The notes under the pieces were generated by a model that did not search any database, had not been told where the DNA came from, and worked only from the letters and a program-made list of their open reading frames with translations. The position numbers were made by a program, and so were the translations under genes. A DNA stretch of 64,000 nucleotides, from NCBI GenBank assembly GCA_043228905.1, contig JBHGNT010000012.1:11718001-11782000 (forward strand), given 5' to 3'. This stretch comes from Azolla caroliniana. Taxonomy: Eukaryota > Polypodiophyta. Shown one piece after another: positions 1 through 11,310 of this stretch (within the stretch, counting starts at the first letter, position 1; each line of letters starts with the position of its first letter).

Positions 1-668
1 TAATTTTCCTCTCTAATCCTTTGCTACTTGCGCATAGGCAAAACAACCAAATACCCTTAAATGCTGGTACGACACGTCTTTTGCCGGTCCATAACCTTTG
101 TGGAATATCTCCGTCCAAGGGTACCAAGGGTGATTTGTTTATCATGTAAACCACTATTATTAACACCTCAGCCCAAAACTTCTTGGAAAATTTTGCATGT
201 GCAAGCTTGCTCTGGACTCTCTCCACGATGGTCTAGTTCATCCTTTCGGTCAACCTGTTAAGCTCTGGCATCTTCGACATGGTGTATTTGAACCAGATTC
301 CCTTCGACTGACAATACTCCTCAAACTACCCTCAGTATTCTCCTCCATTATCCGCTCGAATCACTTTCAATTCCCGGTCGGTTTCTCTCTTGGCTCTCGT
401 TTGGAACTCTTTGAGGACGGATAATCTGGTCTTTCATCTTCAGAATGGAAGCTCACAACTTCCGACTATAGTCATCTATGAAGATCATAAAATATTGTGA
501 ACCGACATGTGACTTAGTGTCCACATAACATACGTCCGTATGCACGAGTTCCACCGGCATCTTCTTCCTCATCGGGGGCCAGGAACGGAAGGAGGCTTTG
601 TTCTACTTGTCCACCAAGCAATTGGTATACTTGTTAAGATGCACCTTCTTTATCTCCGTTATGAGATT
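1..668 (-). pseudogene. Outer Ty1/copia element, integrase part (broken)
   Basis: Read on the minus strand, this stretch carries the downstream part of the GAG-pre-integrase region and the integrase core of a copia polyprotein, with several stops and frameshifts. Recognisable pieces are the LVHTDVCYVDTKSH-like start of the core near 560-500 and the HLRVFGCFAYAQVAKD-like end near 60-20. The upstream half of the same element lies at 18,124-20,027. The two halves were separated by a 17.45-kb insertion flanked by the 5-bp duplication AGATT (664-668 and 18,119-18,123). The rest of the element and its 3' LTR are beyond the left edge. It is a relic without coding capacity. Confidence 0.85.
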
Positions 669-1208
669 TGTTAGGAATTGACCGGCCAGAACTGGTTGCA
701 CGTTCGTATTCGTGTGTAGAAACCAAGAATTAGTACACAGACACAAACGTGAAGACACACACAGAAACATAGATGTTTTATGTGGAAAACCAGAAATGGG
801 AAAAACCACAGGGGTCCACAAACCCCGAGAGAAACATATCACTATAGTAGAGAGGAAGTACAAAATACGGAACTCGGAGGCAACGACCTCGAGTTCTCCT
901 TCGTCTGACAGACAGTTACAAAGTCACACTCTCACTCACGGTTTCAGAGGCAACTAACTCATTCTAACTTTACAATAATGATCAACTACTATTTACTAAA
1001 GTTTGCCCTAGTTGCTTATAAACAAAAGCAACTTTCTAGCTATTTACAAGCATAGCCCACAAGGGGCATTTTAGACTATTTACAATTATAGTCTTCTGAA
1101 ACGATTTTGATTTTTGATTTTGGTTTTTGATTTAGATTTAGATTTTGGTTTGAGATACTCACCCACACGATATTTACCTTCCCATCCGGAGGGACATATT
1201 TCCCAACA
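669..1208 (-). repeat. 3' LTR of the middle copia element
   Basis: On the minus strand it starts TGTTGGGAAATATGTCCC and ends CCTAACA, and is preceded by the polypurine tract GGGGGAGTT at about 1,209-1,220. It matches the LTR at 17,613-18,118 along its length, apart from a T/A-rich expansion near 1,095-1,155 that makes it about 34 bp longer. The left flank AGATT (664-668) is the target duplication. Confidence 0.9.
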
Positions 1209-1651
1209 AACTCCCCCTTCAGTCCAGCATGGGGTACTTCACCAAACCGGCTCTCTGTCGGCACACGTTTAGCTTTTCGGCTGAGAGCACCTTCGTCAGT
1301 ATATCCTATCCGCTTTCGGCCATGTGGATCTTCACTAGAGCAAACTCCTTTTCTTCTACTCGCTCTTGGAGCCAATGATATCTTCTCTGGATGTGTTTGT
1401 TCCTCGAGTGGTAGGCAACATTTTTCGCAAGGTGGATGGTACTCTGGTTATCACAATAGAGTTGGAATTCCTCCTGCCGAATTCCCAGCTCACCGATAAA
1501 CTCCTTCATCTATATGATTTCCTTGCCTGCTTCCACTACGGCCATATATTCGGCTTCCGTGATCGAAAGCGCCACGGCCTTCTGCAAGCTCGACTACCAC
1601 AAAACAATTCCCCCTGCATAACTCATTACGTACCTGGACGTGGATCGGCTA
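1209..1651 (-). pseudogene. Copia RNase H C-terminus (middle element)
   Basis: The minus-strand frame encodes the end of a copia RNase H domain, including TEAEYMA, a YCDNQSTIHLAKN block (near 1,470-1,420) and a KHIQRRYHWLQERV block, then degenerates before the polypurine tract. The segment continues the RT frame at 8,672-9,168, from which it is separated by the young gypsy. In-frame stops are visible, for example where LW is followed by a stop in place of Q or W. Confidence 0.85.
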
Positions 1652-2106
1652 TATTATAGATCTTGGTACTAACGTAAGCTTAAGATAAGGATAATGAAAA
1701 GATAGATAGAAAGGAGAAAGAGAAAGAAGGGTGCCGATCCACCCGACCACCCCCGAGCGAAGGGATCGAGACGGACTCGAGCCTCGATCGGCGTCCCATA
1801 CCACCGCCGTGGCGTCGAGTCGTACCTGGTGCTGGCGCGCTCGCTACAAGAGTTGACCCACCACACGAGCAGAGTCTCGATGTAGTCAAAAGATGATCAA
1901 ATGAGGGTAGCTAGGCCTCTTATTTATAGCGAAACCCAAGGCCCCCAGGCAAGTTCACACTTGACCTAATGGGTTGTCTCAATCCCGAGGATTAAAAGTA
2001 ATCCTCCCCTTCTTTACACTCTCATTTAACCCTCACACTTATCCACGTGTATAGAATACTACGGTAAATTCTTACCACGGGATATTATATGGTCATGCCC
2101 GTAACA
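1652..2106 (-). repeat. 3' LTR of the young gypsy element
   Basis: It starts TGTTACGGGC on the minus strand and ends CTATAATA. A TATA-like CTATAAATA lies at about 1,922-1,930. The stop codon of the polyprotein is inside this LTR, so the last residues are LTR-encoded. The small ORFs of 65-69 residues found in every copy of this LTR are not supported as genes. Confidence 0.95.
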
Positions 2107-5100
2107 TACTCCCCCTCTTTAAAACATTGCACTCTTGCAATGGAAAGTTAGGGAAGTTAGTTCTAAGAGTATTTTCGCGTTCCCATGTGGCATCTTTTAT
2201 TGATTTATCCATCCATTTTATTTTGAATTCTCGGATTTCTTTAGTACGTAATTTTTTTGTTTTAACATCGAGAATTCTTTCTGGTACATGTGGTTTAGAA
2301 GATAATTCTTCAGAAGTAACCAGAGTTTCAGTCGTAACTGTATTGTCGCCAGAACCTAGAAGTTCTTTTAGACGACTCACATGAAAGACTGGATGAATTC
2401 CGACACCATCGGGAAGAGCGAGACGATAGGCTGATGACCCAATGCGTTTGACTGTAAAAGGTCCACAAAACCGTGGGGCTAACTTAGCGCACTTACCCGT
2501 AGACAATGTCTTAGAATTGTGAGGTACACGTAAAAATACCTTCTGTCCAGGGTTGAATACACGAGGTTGCCTATGATGATCGGCATAAAAACGCGCTCTA
2601 TCTTGAGCTGTTTTTATATTATCTCGTGCAATATGCAACATATCTTGCATATCCCGAAGAAAGTTTTGCGTACTTCGCAACTCATCATGATGTATATTAA
2701 CATCAATCGGGGCTCGTGGCTGAAAACCATACATCAACATAAAAGGACTATATCCCGTCGACGTATGCTTGGAGCTGTTATAAGCAAACTCCAAAATTGG
2801 GAGATAACGTTCCCATTTTGTTGGTTTTGCACCAACGTATGCTCGAAGCATGTCCTCAATAATTTGATTTACTCGTTCTGTCTGTCCATCGGATTGAGGA
2901 TGATCCGTGGAGCTCATGCTCAACGTAGTTTCTAACTTCTTAAAGACTTGTGTCCAGAAGTCACTAGTAAACTTTGGATCTCGATCACTCACGATATCCA
3001 TCGGTAACCCATAAAAACGAAACAATTCGTCAACAAATTGGTAAGCCAATTCAGGAGCTGTTACCGTGGTTTTAGTAGCAATAAATCTGGCCATTTTAGT
3101 TAGTCGATCAACGACAACCCAGATGGCATCATGACCTTTTTGGGTGCGAGGAAGACTAACAATAAAATCCATGGATATACTTTCCCACTTATTATTGGGA
3201 ATGTCCAAGGGATGTAAAAGTCCTGCGGCTTTAAGTCGCTCGACTTTGTTAACCTGACACTGGTGACATTTAGTCACATAGCTATGTATGTCAGGACGCA
3301 TCTTAGGCCAATAAAATTGAGTGGAGATGAGAACGAGTGTACGATGTATTCCAGGGTGCCCTGCTGAGGGTGCATCATGGCATTCAAAAAGAATCCTCTT
3401 TTTGACCTCGGGTAAATCTGGAACACAAACCTTCCCATTACGGTAGAGCAAACCGTTAGCAATGTGGAAGTATTCCTTCAAGGATGTGGTGGTGTCTGTT
3501 CCAGACTCAACTCTAGCCCAGTATTTTGCGAAATAACTGTCATCAGGATACTTTCCTCGAAGGTGATCATAAAGATCTAATGATATTTCAGTGAAGCTAA
3601 GCGTGTTAACTTCACGGATGCGACTTAGTGCATCAGCGACAATGTTCATGGAACCTTTACGATATCGTATAGAAAAATCAATGTCCTGGATGAGATCAGC
3701 CCATCGTGCCTTACGACCTTTCAGGTCTTGTTGGTCACAAAAATATTTCAAGGACTCGTGGTCCGTAGTTACCACAAAGTGATTTCCATAAAGATAATGG
3801 CGCCATGTTTTGAGCGCATGTATAACTGCAAATAATTCCTTTTCTTGAACGGTATACCGACATTGAGCAGAATCAAGTTTCTTACTCTCGAATGCTATTG
3901 GTTTACCATCTTGATACAAGACAGCACCTATAGCATAATCGCTTGCATCGGTTTCAACCTCAAAAGGTTTTGAAGGATCAGGTAAAAGAAGTGAAGGAGC
4001 CTTGCAAACTAGGTCCTTGAGTTCCTTAAATGCAAGGTCTAGTGTAGCATTCCACACAATAGTTTTTGTAGACTTACGCGTTTGACCTTTTAAAAGATCA
4101 GTAAACGGCATCGTCAATTGGGAGTAATTACGAAGAGACTTTCGCAAAAACCCCACAAAACCAAGGAATGATCGAACTTCTCGAATATTCCGAAGAGTGG
4201 GCCAAAGCTTGATTTTCTCAATGCGAGAAGGATCAATTTCAACTCCTCGTTCGGTTATGAGATGTCCTAGATAAGTAATTGATTTCTTGAAGAACTCACA
4301 TTTTGAGATCTTCGCATAAAACTGTTTGTCACGCAATGTTTGTAAAACAAAGCGGACATGTCTAGCATGTTCTTGTAATGTACGGCTATAAACTAAAATA
4401 TCATCCAAGAAAATAACGACAAATTTTCCAAGTTGTTCTCGGAAAATGTCATTCATTTCTTGTTGAAAAGTAGCCGGAGCATTGGTCAAACCAAAAGGCA
4501 TAACCAAAAACTCGTAATGGCCATAGCGCGTACGAAATGCCGTTTTAGGAACATCGTCCTCACTTATTCGTATTTGATGGTAGCCAGTACGGAGATCAAG
4601 TTTCGTAAAATACCGAGCTCCCTGGAGACGGTCAATTAGATCGTCAGCCCGGGGCAATGGATACGAATTCTTGATCGTCACTTTATTCAAGCGTCGGTAA
4701 TTAATACACATACGCCATGTGCCCTCTTTCTTTTTAACCAAGAGAACTGGTGCACCCCATGGAGATTTACTATAACGTATATAACCCACTCGTAAATAGT
4801 CCTTGAGTTGCTTAGATACCTCATCTTCTTCGGATCGACTTAAGCGATACGGAGGTATACTTATTGGTGCAACACCAGGTACAATATCTATACGATGGTC
4901 TATATTACATTTAGGAGGTAACCCATCAGGTAGTTCACTTGGAAAAACATCATGAAAATCATTTAAGATTTCATCAAGTTGTTGTTGTTCAAAATATGTT
5001 AATTGAATCGGGACATTATCGATATTGTAAACGTGAATGTCCGGATCAAGTACACAATAAAATAACGTAGAACAAGACAACTCGGATATTGATGGACACG

Positions 5101-6523
5101 AGGAAACAATCGAGAGGGATTGTTTTTTTACACATTGAATAAAATGCGTACAATCGTTCAGTACAAAAGAAATGGAATGACAAACCCAATCAATAAATAA
5201 AGAAGAGTTTTTATTATAAAACCAGGGATAACCCAGTATTACATCGGTGGTACAAAGATTCATTACATGGAAGTCTACTTCCTCTATATAAGTATCAATA
5301 GAAATTCCTAATGAATGAATCGCCCCGTTGATGTATTGTACTCTTCCATTAGCCAAGTGCACCGTGTAGGTGTGATCACTTACGGTGGGTTGGATTCCCC
5401 ATATCTGAACCAAACGATCATTCACAAAATTGTGTGAGCTTCCCGAATCAAATAAAAACTGTACGGGAGATCCATTGATATACCCGTTTGCACGTAGTAA
5501 ATCATTGGGACCCAATACATAGTGAGGGAAAGAACATTGACAATTACTTAAATGATGTGTATAGACCTGAAGGACATTAGGAATCTGACCTTTATGGTCT
5601 GCAACTTTAGCTTTGTTGTCGTGCTCTTTCCGTTGGAGCTTTCGACATTGATCTTTTGTATGACCCTTCTTTTTGCAGAATACACAAAAAGGATGTTGTC
5701 GCTTACAATCGCGATCCAGGAATTTGTTGGGTGTCTTGCGTTTCCCAACAAATTGCGACTGCTTAGTCCCGGGCGCTTCGTTGGGTTTGTTATGGTCCTT
5801 CTTCGAAGTGCGTTGATAGCGAAGAACTATTTCAACGGCCTCTTCGAAGGATTTTGGATCCTTATCGTGCACTATCCAGTGATAGTCCGAATTGGGGATG
5901 CCATTGACAAAACAAGCTATCAACCAATTGTTCCCTTCTAGACCCGATTTTTGGATTTGGGTTCTAGCATGGTGAACATAGTCTTCTAGCGAGGAAAATT
6001 TCCTGCTAGAGAGGTTCATTAAAGCTTGTGCTGCCTCGGTTCGAGAGGGAGGTTGCAGAAATTGGCCCTTAAAAACCGTGACAAAATCTGTCCAGGTATC
6101 AGGCAATTTCCCCATAGTACGGAGGCCACGCCACCAGGCGGCGGCCTTACCCCCGAGTTCTCGGCCGACATATGCAATCTTCGTACTATCTGGCGTGGGA
6201 TAGAGCTCAAAATGAGACTCCCATCGTCCCAGCCATGTGCAGATTGCTTCTTCGGTTCTTTCCTTTTTGTCTCCCGTAAATGGCTTAACGACAAATGATG
6301 GTTCACCTTGTCGCTCATCAGGTCTATTAGTCTCACGTTGTAGACTAATGACACGTGCCTCAAGAGCACTCTGAGATTGCCGAAGTTCGGTCATCTGTTG
6401 AGCGGTGAAACTAAGGTATTGGGTTATTTGTGCCAAATACATCTCAGTGGACATTTGTCCAGGAGGATTCCCTTGAGTTCCTTTCGCTTGAGCGGACGAC
6501 ATCGGGTCGTTAATTTGAGCCAT
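2093..6523 (-). CDS. Gag-Pol polyprotein of Ty3/gypsy chromovirus, 1,476 aa
   Basis: A single ORF encodes all proteins needed for replication of the retrotransposon. In order: retrotransposon gag domain (about residues 75-240), zinc knuckle [14 protein letters not shown] (280-293), aspartic protease with DSGSS (359-363), reverse transcriptase (about 555-740, catalytic FLDD at 705-708 instead of the common YVDD or YLDD), RNase H (ETDAS around 857-861, TDHES at 920-924), and integrase with an HHCC zinc finger (H1049 to C1089). The integrase catalytic triad is D1119, D1180 and E1216. A chromodomain-like C-terminus (about 1,412-1,460, [13 protein letters not shown] then [12 protein letters not shown]) is known in chromoviruses to bind chromatin marks and steer integration. 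There is no stop or frameshift. The first ATG follows a 1.7-kb leader. Gag and Pol share one frame, as in many plant chromoviruses. Confidence 0.97.
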   Translation of the reverse strand: MAQINDPMSSAQAKGTQGNPPGQMSTEMYLAQITQYLSFTAQQMTELRQSQSALEARVISLQRETNRPDERQGEPSFVVKPFTGDKKERTEEAICTWLGRWESHFELYPTPDSTKIAYVGRELGGKAAAWWRGLRTMGKLPDTWTDFVTVFKGQFLQPPSRTEAAQALMNLSSRKFSSLEDYVHHARTQIQKSGLEGNNWLIACFVNGIPNSDYHWIVHDKDPKSFEEAVEIVLRYQRTSKKDHNKPNEAPGTKQSQFVGKRKTPNKFLDRDCKRQHPFCVFCKKKGHTKDQCRKLQRKEHDNKAKVADHKGQIPNVLQVYTHHLSNCQCSFPHYVLGPNDLLRANGYINGSPVQFLFDSGSSHNFVNDRLVQIWGIQPTVSDHTYTVHLANGRVQYINGAIHSLGISIDTYIEEVDFHVMNLCTTDVILGYPWFYNKNSSLFIDWVCHSISFVLNDCTHFIQCVKKQSLSIVSSCPSISELSCSTLFYCVLDPDIHVYNIDNVPIQLTYFEQQQLDEILNDFHDVFPSELPDGLPPKCNIDHRIDIVPGVAPISIPPYRLSRSEEDEVSKQLKDYLRVGYIRYSKSPWGAPVLLVKKKEGTWRMCINYRRLNKVTIKNSYPLPRADDLIDRLQGARYFTKLDLRTGYHQIRISEDDVPKTAFRTRYGHYEFLVMPFGLTNAPATFQQEMNDIFREQLGKFVVIFLDDILVYSRTLQEHARHVRFVLQTLRDKQFYAKISKCEFFKKSITYLGHLITERGVEIDPSRIEKIKLWPTLRNIREVRSFLGFVGFLRKSLRNYSQLTMPFTDLLKGQTRKSTKTIVWNATLDLAFKELKDLVCKAPSLLLPDPSKPFEVETDASDYAIGAVLYQDGKPIAFESKKLDSAQCRYTVQEKELFAVIHALKTWRHYLYGNHFVVTTDHESLKYFCDQQDLKGRKARWADLIQDIDFSIRYRKGSMNIVADALSRIREVNTLSFTEISLDLYDHLRGKYPDDSYFAKYWARVESGTDTTTSLKEYFHIANGLLYRNGKVCVPDLPEVKKRILFECHDAPSAGHPGIHRTLVLISTQFYWPKMRPDIHSYVTKCHQCQVNKVERLKAAGLLHPLDIPNNKWESISMDFIVSLPRTQKGHDAIWVVVDRLTKMARFIATKTTVTAPELAYQFVDELFRFYGLPMDIVSDRDPKFTSDFWTQVFKKLETTLSMSSTDHPQSDGQTERVNQIIEDMLRAYVGAKPTKWERYLPILEFAYNSSKHTSTGYSPFMLMYGFQPRAPIDVNIHHDELRSTQNFLRDMQDMLHIARDNIKTAQDRARFYADHHRQPRVFNPGQKVFLRVPHNSKTLSTGKCAKLAPRFCGPFTVKRIGSSAYRLALPDGVGIHPVFHVSRLKELLGSGDNTVTTETLVTSEELSSKPHVPERILDVKTKKLRTKEIREFKIKWMDKSIKDATWERENTLRTNFPNFPLQECNVLKRGSMLRA
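2107..2120 (-). other. Polypurine tract of the young gypsy
   Basis: The minus strand reads AAAGAGGGGGAGTA directly upstream of the 3' LTR start TGTTACGG. This is the expected plus-strand primer position, and the sequence is also part of the coding region. Confidence 0.9.
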
Positions 6524-8199
6524 TAAAGATTATTTCTGGAAAAGAAATAGGATAAGGTCAGAGATATAGTCATAACAGCATGTCGTGATGTAAACATATC
6601 ATGGGCGAGCATTAATCGATATCATTATCTCACGTCAATACCCCTCTAGACGTATGAGATGAGGTTCAAGATCAGGTTACTATGGTAACACAAAGGTGTT
6701 TTAAAAACCATGGGGGTGACAAATAAATGTCTTTCCCTGATCTCTATATCAATTTTTTCACGGTGGCTCCCCGAGGCTCAACCATGTATGTTCGCGTCAT
6801 GAATAGTTTATACACGAAAAAAAATGTTAACAATAAACTATGTTTCGGTGCCCACATAAGTGGTTTCGGCTCTTTAAGTCCTATTACGAGGACCCCGAGG
6901 TGCACTTAGACCTTAAGTCTAAACATGTGTTATAGTCATATGTATCAAGGATGTTGTATGGTCTTGGTCATATTTGAAGTCGAGACCTCGAGAACAAATA
7001 CATTAAACACTTGAGCCAACCAAGTAAGTTGCTCTTCTCGAATGCTTAATGTTTGATGCGTATAAGAGATATGCGAGGCAATTGATCATATATGTTTTTT
7101 TAAAAGAACATATATGTCAAGGTCCTTATTTCGCCCTCATTTACCAAAACTATGTTGATACGTTACCTAACCTCAAGTCTCGTAATTACGATGGCATATG
7201 CCAAAGGGCAACCTAATGGTCAAGCCAAATGAGCCCTCGTTTCGTAGTAGGCTCACGTGGGCCATCACATGGTCACGTCATTACGAATGCCTCTCGTAAG
7301 AACGAGCTCATGGTGGCATCGTATCCATGTAACGAGGGAGGGATGTTGGATACGTGCGTCATTGGAGCGACCTCACTTGAAGTGGGTCAAGCCCTACGTA
7401 CTCAACATCATTTTGGCTATTCGCGTTTCTTTACGTAACGAAATCGAGGTCGTCAACGGGGTTATCAACAATAAAAAAATGTTGAAAAAGGGATGGTGAC
7501 AACGCCATTCTCACAAAAATGTGAGGACGGCCACCAACATCCTTTTCCCGACAAGGACAACTTTCGATATAATCACGTAATAACGAATATACACATATGT
7601 TTACTTATCACATATATACGATCAAATACGTATATATGTGACCACATATGCCTATATTAAACATATCGTTATATTAAATAGCCACAAATGATGTGATCGA
7701 GATACGTAATCGAGGTATATACCTCTACGCACACGAAACATCCACAAATAAGAGATCATCGTAATACGCAATGGAGGTATTGACCTCTTACGCATACGAG
7801 ACCAAATGCATATCGTTTACAACAAATCAAGGTATTAAACTCATACGCAAACGTAACATATGTTCGTGAACGTAATACGTAATTGAGGTATTAACCTCGT
7901 ACGCATACGACACTCATCACATATTATCAATATGTCAAACGAGGTATTGACCTCGTGCACATATGTAAACGTTTTAGATAATCAATTAAAGACCACTACA
8001 ACATCATTGACTTAATGAAAAAAATTACATATAAACTAAACACATGATTAGATGGGAGAAGAGAGAATAGAAAGAAAAATTATGGAAAGAGTTACCGAAG
8101 TTCTTTGTTGATCGTTGTCTGGATCAAGGCCAACCGCACAACGATCGATCAGCATCAATCAAAAGACAAATGAAAAACAAAGAAACATTAGTACAAAAA
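6524..8199 (-). other. Non-coding leader of the young gypsy, with hairpin repeats
   Basis: About 1.7 kb separates the primer site from the Gag start. No credible gene was seen. Around 7,690-7,970 there are at least five degenerate units, each with a GAGGT-ATTGACCTC-like inverted repeat followed by TACGCATACGA-like sequence, spaced roughly 50-60 bp. A diverged copy of the same leader is at 20,028-21,290. A long structured leader could serve packaging or translation control, which is inference. Confidence 0.75.
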
Positions 8200-8209
8200 T
8201 CTGATACCA
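8200..8209 (-). other. Primer binding site (tRNA-iMet type)
   Basis: The minus strand reads TGGTATCAGA two bases downstream of the 5' LTR end (8,212). It matches the commonest primer site of plant LTR elements. Confidence 0.92.
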
Positions 8210-8211
8210 AA

Positions 8212-8666
8212 TATTATAGATCTTGATACTAACGTAAGCTTAAGATAAGGATAATGAAAAGATAGATAGAAAGGAGAAAGAGAAAGAAGGGTGCCGATCC
8301 ACCCGACCACCCCCGAGCGAAGGGATCGAGACGGACTCGAGCCTCGATCGGCGTCCCATACCACCGCCGTGGCGTCGAGTCGTACCTGGTGCTGGCGCGC
8401 TCGCTACAAGAGTTGACCCACCACACGAGCAGAGTCTCGATGTAGTCAAAAGATGATCAAATGAGGGTAGCTAGGCCTCTTATTTATAGCGAAACCCAAG
8501 GCCCCCAGGCAAGTTCACACTTGACCTAATGGGTTGTCTCAATCCCGAGGATTAAAAGTAATCCTCCCCTTCTTTACACTCTCATTTAACCCTCACACTT
8601 ATCCACGTGTATAGAATACTACGGTAAATTCTTACCACGGGATATTATATGGTCATGCCCGTAACA
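8212..8666 (-). repeat. 5' LTR of the young gypsy element
   Basis: This 455-bp LTR matches 1,652-2,106 except at one base. The TATA-like CTATAAATA at about 8,482-8,490 is the probable core promoter of the element. The target duplication GGCTA follows at 8,667-8,671. Confidence 0.95.
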
Positions 8667-8671
8667 GGCTA

Positions 8672-9168
8672 GTATCCACATCAACCGACATGTCCGAGTC
8701 AATATAACCTTCTAGTGTGGGGTTACATGAAACGAAACAAAGACACATGCTCAAGGTGCCTTTTAGGAACTGAAATATCCACTTCATGGTAGCCCAATGC
8801 TCTCTTCCAAGGTTGCTCATATATTGGCTAACCATGCCGACTGCATATCCTATGTCCGGCCTGGTGCATACTATCGCGTACATCAGGCTTCCGATTGCCG
8901 AGGCATAAGGAACCTTTGACATCTCGGCCTTCTCGGCTTTGGATTTCAGACATTGTTCTTTGCTTACCTTGTAGTTCGTCGGCAAAGTCGAGCCGACCGG
9001 TTTCACGCTTTCCATGCCGAATCTCTGGAGCACCTTTGTCACGTATTTTTCTTGTGACAGAAACAACAATTTCTTTGTTCGATCTCGAACAATGTGCATA
9101 CCTAGGATTTGCTTTGCTAGACCCATATCCTTCATCGAGAATGATCTGCTCAAGGCTTTCTTCAACAC
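8672..9168 (-). pseudogene. Copia reverse transcriptase C-terminal part (middle element)
   Basis: The minus-strand frame has the connection region of a copia RT/RNase H, with LGMHIVRDR, a YVTKVLQRFGM block and the PDIGYAVGMVSQYMSN block. It is open over about 170 codons but cut by two insertions: the gypsy at its 3' side and the plus-strand copia at its 5' side. The frame continues at 1,651 and at 14,714. Confidence 0.9.
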
Positions 9169-9175
9169 TCAGATC

Positions 9176-9921
9176 TGTTAGGAAACAGGTCCCTCCGGAT
9201 GGGAAGTGAGAAGAACAGTACTGATGAGTAAACTCAGCCGAAACCGAATGAGGAGTACCCGTCTACGGAAGACCCGGTGAGAACCGGATGAGGAGTACCC
9301 GGCTAAAGAAGACCCGGTGAGAACCGGATGACGAGTACCCGGCTACGGAAGATCCAGTGAGAACCGGATGACGAGTACCCGGCTACGGAACCCGGTGAGA
9401 ACCGGATGAGGAGTACCCGGCAAGAGCCGGATGATGAAGGCCCGGTGAGAAGTGCTCACCGGATGAAGGGACATATTCGTAAATATGTTTTCTGAGAGTC
9501 CATCGGGGCTATATTTGTAAATAGCCGAAAAGTCATATTAGTATACATATGACTTACGGCAAACTTAGAGGTTGTTGTTGTCATTCTTGTTGGTGCAAGA
9601 CTAGAGAGCGCGCAACAGTGTACAGAGAGAGAGAGAGAGAGAGGAAGAGGTCGTTGCCTCTGTTGTAACTGCCGCCTGTGGCGAAGATTGTGAGCACGAG
9701 GTCGTTGCCTCCGTGACCTCACTGTTGTAATCATTGTGATATAGTGATAGTTTGGAGTCAGTGGACTCCCGTGGTTTTTCCCTCTCAGGGTTTTCCACGT
9801 TAAACATCTTGTGTACTCTTCTCTACTTTGTGTCGTGTCTTCTTTTATTCCCCGTTTTCGTGTTTGATTCTAACCTCGGTTGTGGCCGAGCGTTGTTCAT
9901 CGGAGCGTGTAGTTCCTGTCA
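9176..9921 (+). repeat. 5' LTR of the plus-strand copia, with internal tandem repeats
   Basis: It starts TGTTAGGAAACAGG and ends TTCCTGTCA. A direct repeat of about 37-40 bp with ACCGGATGAGGAGTACCCGG and CGGAAGACCCGGTGAG segments occurs roughly five times between 9,240 and 9,440. A GA-dinucleotide run lies at about 9,621-9,641. The 3' LTR has a similar array. Confidence 0.93.
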
Positions 9922-9939
9922 AAGTGGTATCAGAGCGAA

Positions 9940-10482
9940 ATGACACAGAAAATGGACGAATCGTTGGGAGGCATGTTCAAGCTCACCGGCTCCAACTATT
10001 CGGTGTGGAAGTCGAAGATGAGGGACATGCTCGTGGTTAAAGATCTTTGGTTGCCGGTTCAGTTCGGGGACAAGAGACCGGACAAAATCGACGCCGCGAT
10101 ATGGGAGGTGATGCACATGAAGACAACGACGTACATATGGTGCTTCATCGACATGAGTCTATACAACAACTTCAATGAAGAGAGCAAGGCTCATGAGCTC
10201 TGGGAGAAGATCGACATTATGTTTCAGAACAAAAATGTTGTTATCCAGGTTTCGGTATTCCAGAAGCTAGTAAGACTCTGGTACCAAGATGGCTCCAACA
10301 TGGCGGAGCACATGAATGCCTTCCAGGAGCTAATACACCAGGAAACATCATTGGAAGTACCTCTCGCCGATGAGGTACTAGCGCTACTCCTGCTCGGTTC
10401 CCTCCCGGATAGCTGGGGACGTTGGTTGTCACTTTGGAAAATGGTTATCCCTACCAAAAGTGAAGTCGAGCTTGCTAGATGA
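9940..10482 (+). pseudogene. Copia Gag, N-terminal 180 aa
   Basis: The ORF begins at the first ATG after the primer site and carries the copia gag signature GSNYSVWKSKMRDMLV, a HELWEKIDIMFQNKN block and LLLLGSLPDSW. It ends in a stop; gag continues downstream in another frame to the zinc knuckle CFYCGKPGHFQKNC near 10,632-10,673. Related gags are at 16,979-17,596 and 18,998-19,195 on the other strand, so this family has several generations here. Confidence 0.9.
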
Positions 10483-11310
10483 GGAGGCGCGTCGGAAATA
10501 TAAGGATACGAGCTCCGACTCCAAAGCGCTCCTTACCGAATCGGAACGCGGAAGACATAGAAATCGTAGTCCCTAGAACCGGGAAAAGTCAGGGACACGG
10601 TCAAAGTCAAGGGGGAGGCCTACTTGCTTCTATTGCGGCAAGCCGGGACACTTCCAAAAAAACTGTCGGCACTTCTGAAAGGACAAGGAAACTGACGGCA
10701 CCGATTCGAAGCGGACACCGGACCGAAACGGTAAAGACCGGAGGGGGCTGGACCGAAAGGGAATGACGGCAATCACAGCAAGTGAAGAAGAGTTGATCCT
10801 CATCACCAAGGAGAGTGAGATAAACCTTGCCGGCGACGAGATGACCTAGGTGGTCGACTCCGGAGCGTCGTTCCACCTTACCCCGGACCGGAAATACTTC
10901 TCATCTTACTCTACCGGTGATCAGGCTGTGTCTGGATGGGGAATGAAGGTACATGCCGAATTGTCGGCATAGGAGACGTGTGGTTGACAACGCCAACCGG
11001 ATGCAAGCTGCTGTTGAAGGATGTCCGACACGTTCTGGAGGTTCATCTGAACCTGATATCAGCCGATCGGCTAGATGATGAAGGCTACACGGGTAGCATC
11101 TAGAATGGTGTTATGATGTTCAGCAAAGGGAGCCTGATTGTGGCTCGGGCCCGGAAGGTCAACACGTTGTACCTGATGAATGCCCGGTTATGCCCGGAAG
11201 AAGTGAACGTGACATCTGACACTGCCGATGAGCTGTGGCACAAGAGACTATGTCACATGAGCAAGAAGGGGATGAAGAACGTGAAGAACGTGCACTTGGA
11301 GAAGTGAACT
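10483..11310 (+). pseudogene. Copia zinc knuckle, protease and GAG-pre-integrase region (broken)
   Basis: The frame shifts between 10,480 and 10,630. The protease motif VVDSGASFHL lies near 10,850-10,880, preceded by a stop where the family has W (TGG to TAG). The GAG-pre-integrase block ELWHKRLCHMSKKGMKNVK is at about 11,230-11,285. Another stop follows at about 11,306, where the family has the C of a zinc-finger residue. Confidence 0.85.

Larger units (their letters stand above)
1652..8666 (-). mobile_element. Young, structurally complete Ty3/gypsy chromovirus
   Basis: This 7,015-bp minus-strand element has two 455-bp LTRs (8,212-8,666 as 5' LTR, 1,652-2,106 as 3' LTR) that differ at only one position (1,665 G against 8,225 A). 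It is flanked by the perfect 5-bp duplication GGCTA (1,647-1,651 and 8,667-8,671). The primer site at 8,200-8,209 reads TGGTATCAGA on the minus strand, matching the tRNA-iMet 3' end. The polypurine tract AAAGAGGGGGAGTA lies at 2,107-2,120. One uninterrupted ORF (2,093-6,523) encodes the whole Gag-Pol. Near-identical LTRs and an open frame indicate a recent insertion that may still be competent. It landed inside the RNase H region of a decayed copia. Confidence 0.97.

Noticed and set aside
1669-1889. Small conserved ORFs of 65-69 residues inside the chromovirus LTRs (also at 8,229-8,449 and 25,249-25,481)
   Set aside because: They recur only because the LTR recurs. Two overlapping frames are equally open, composition is arginine/serine-rich, and no other support exists.
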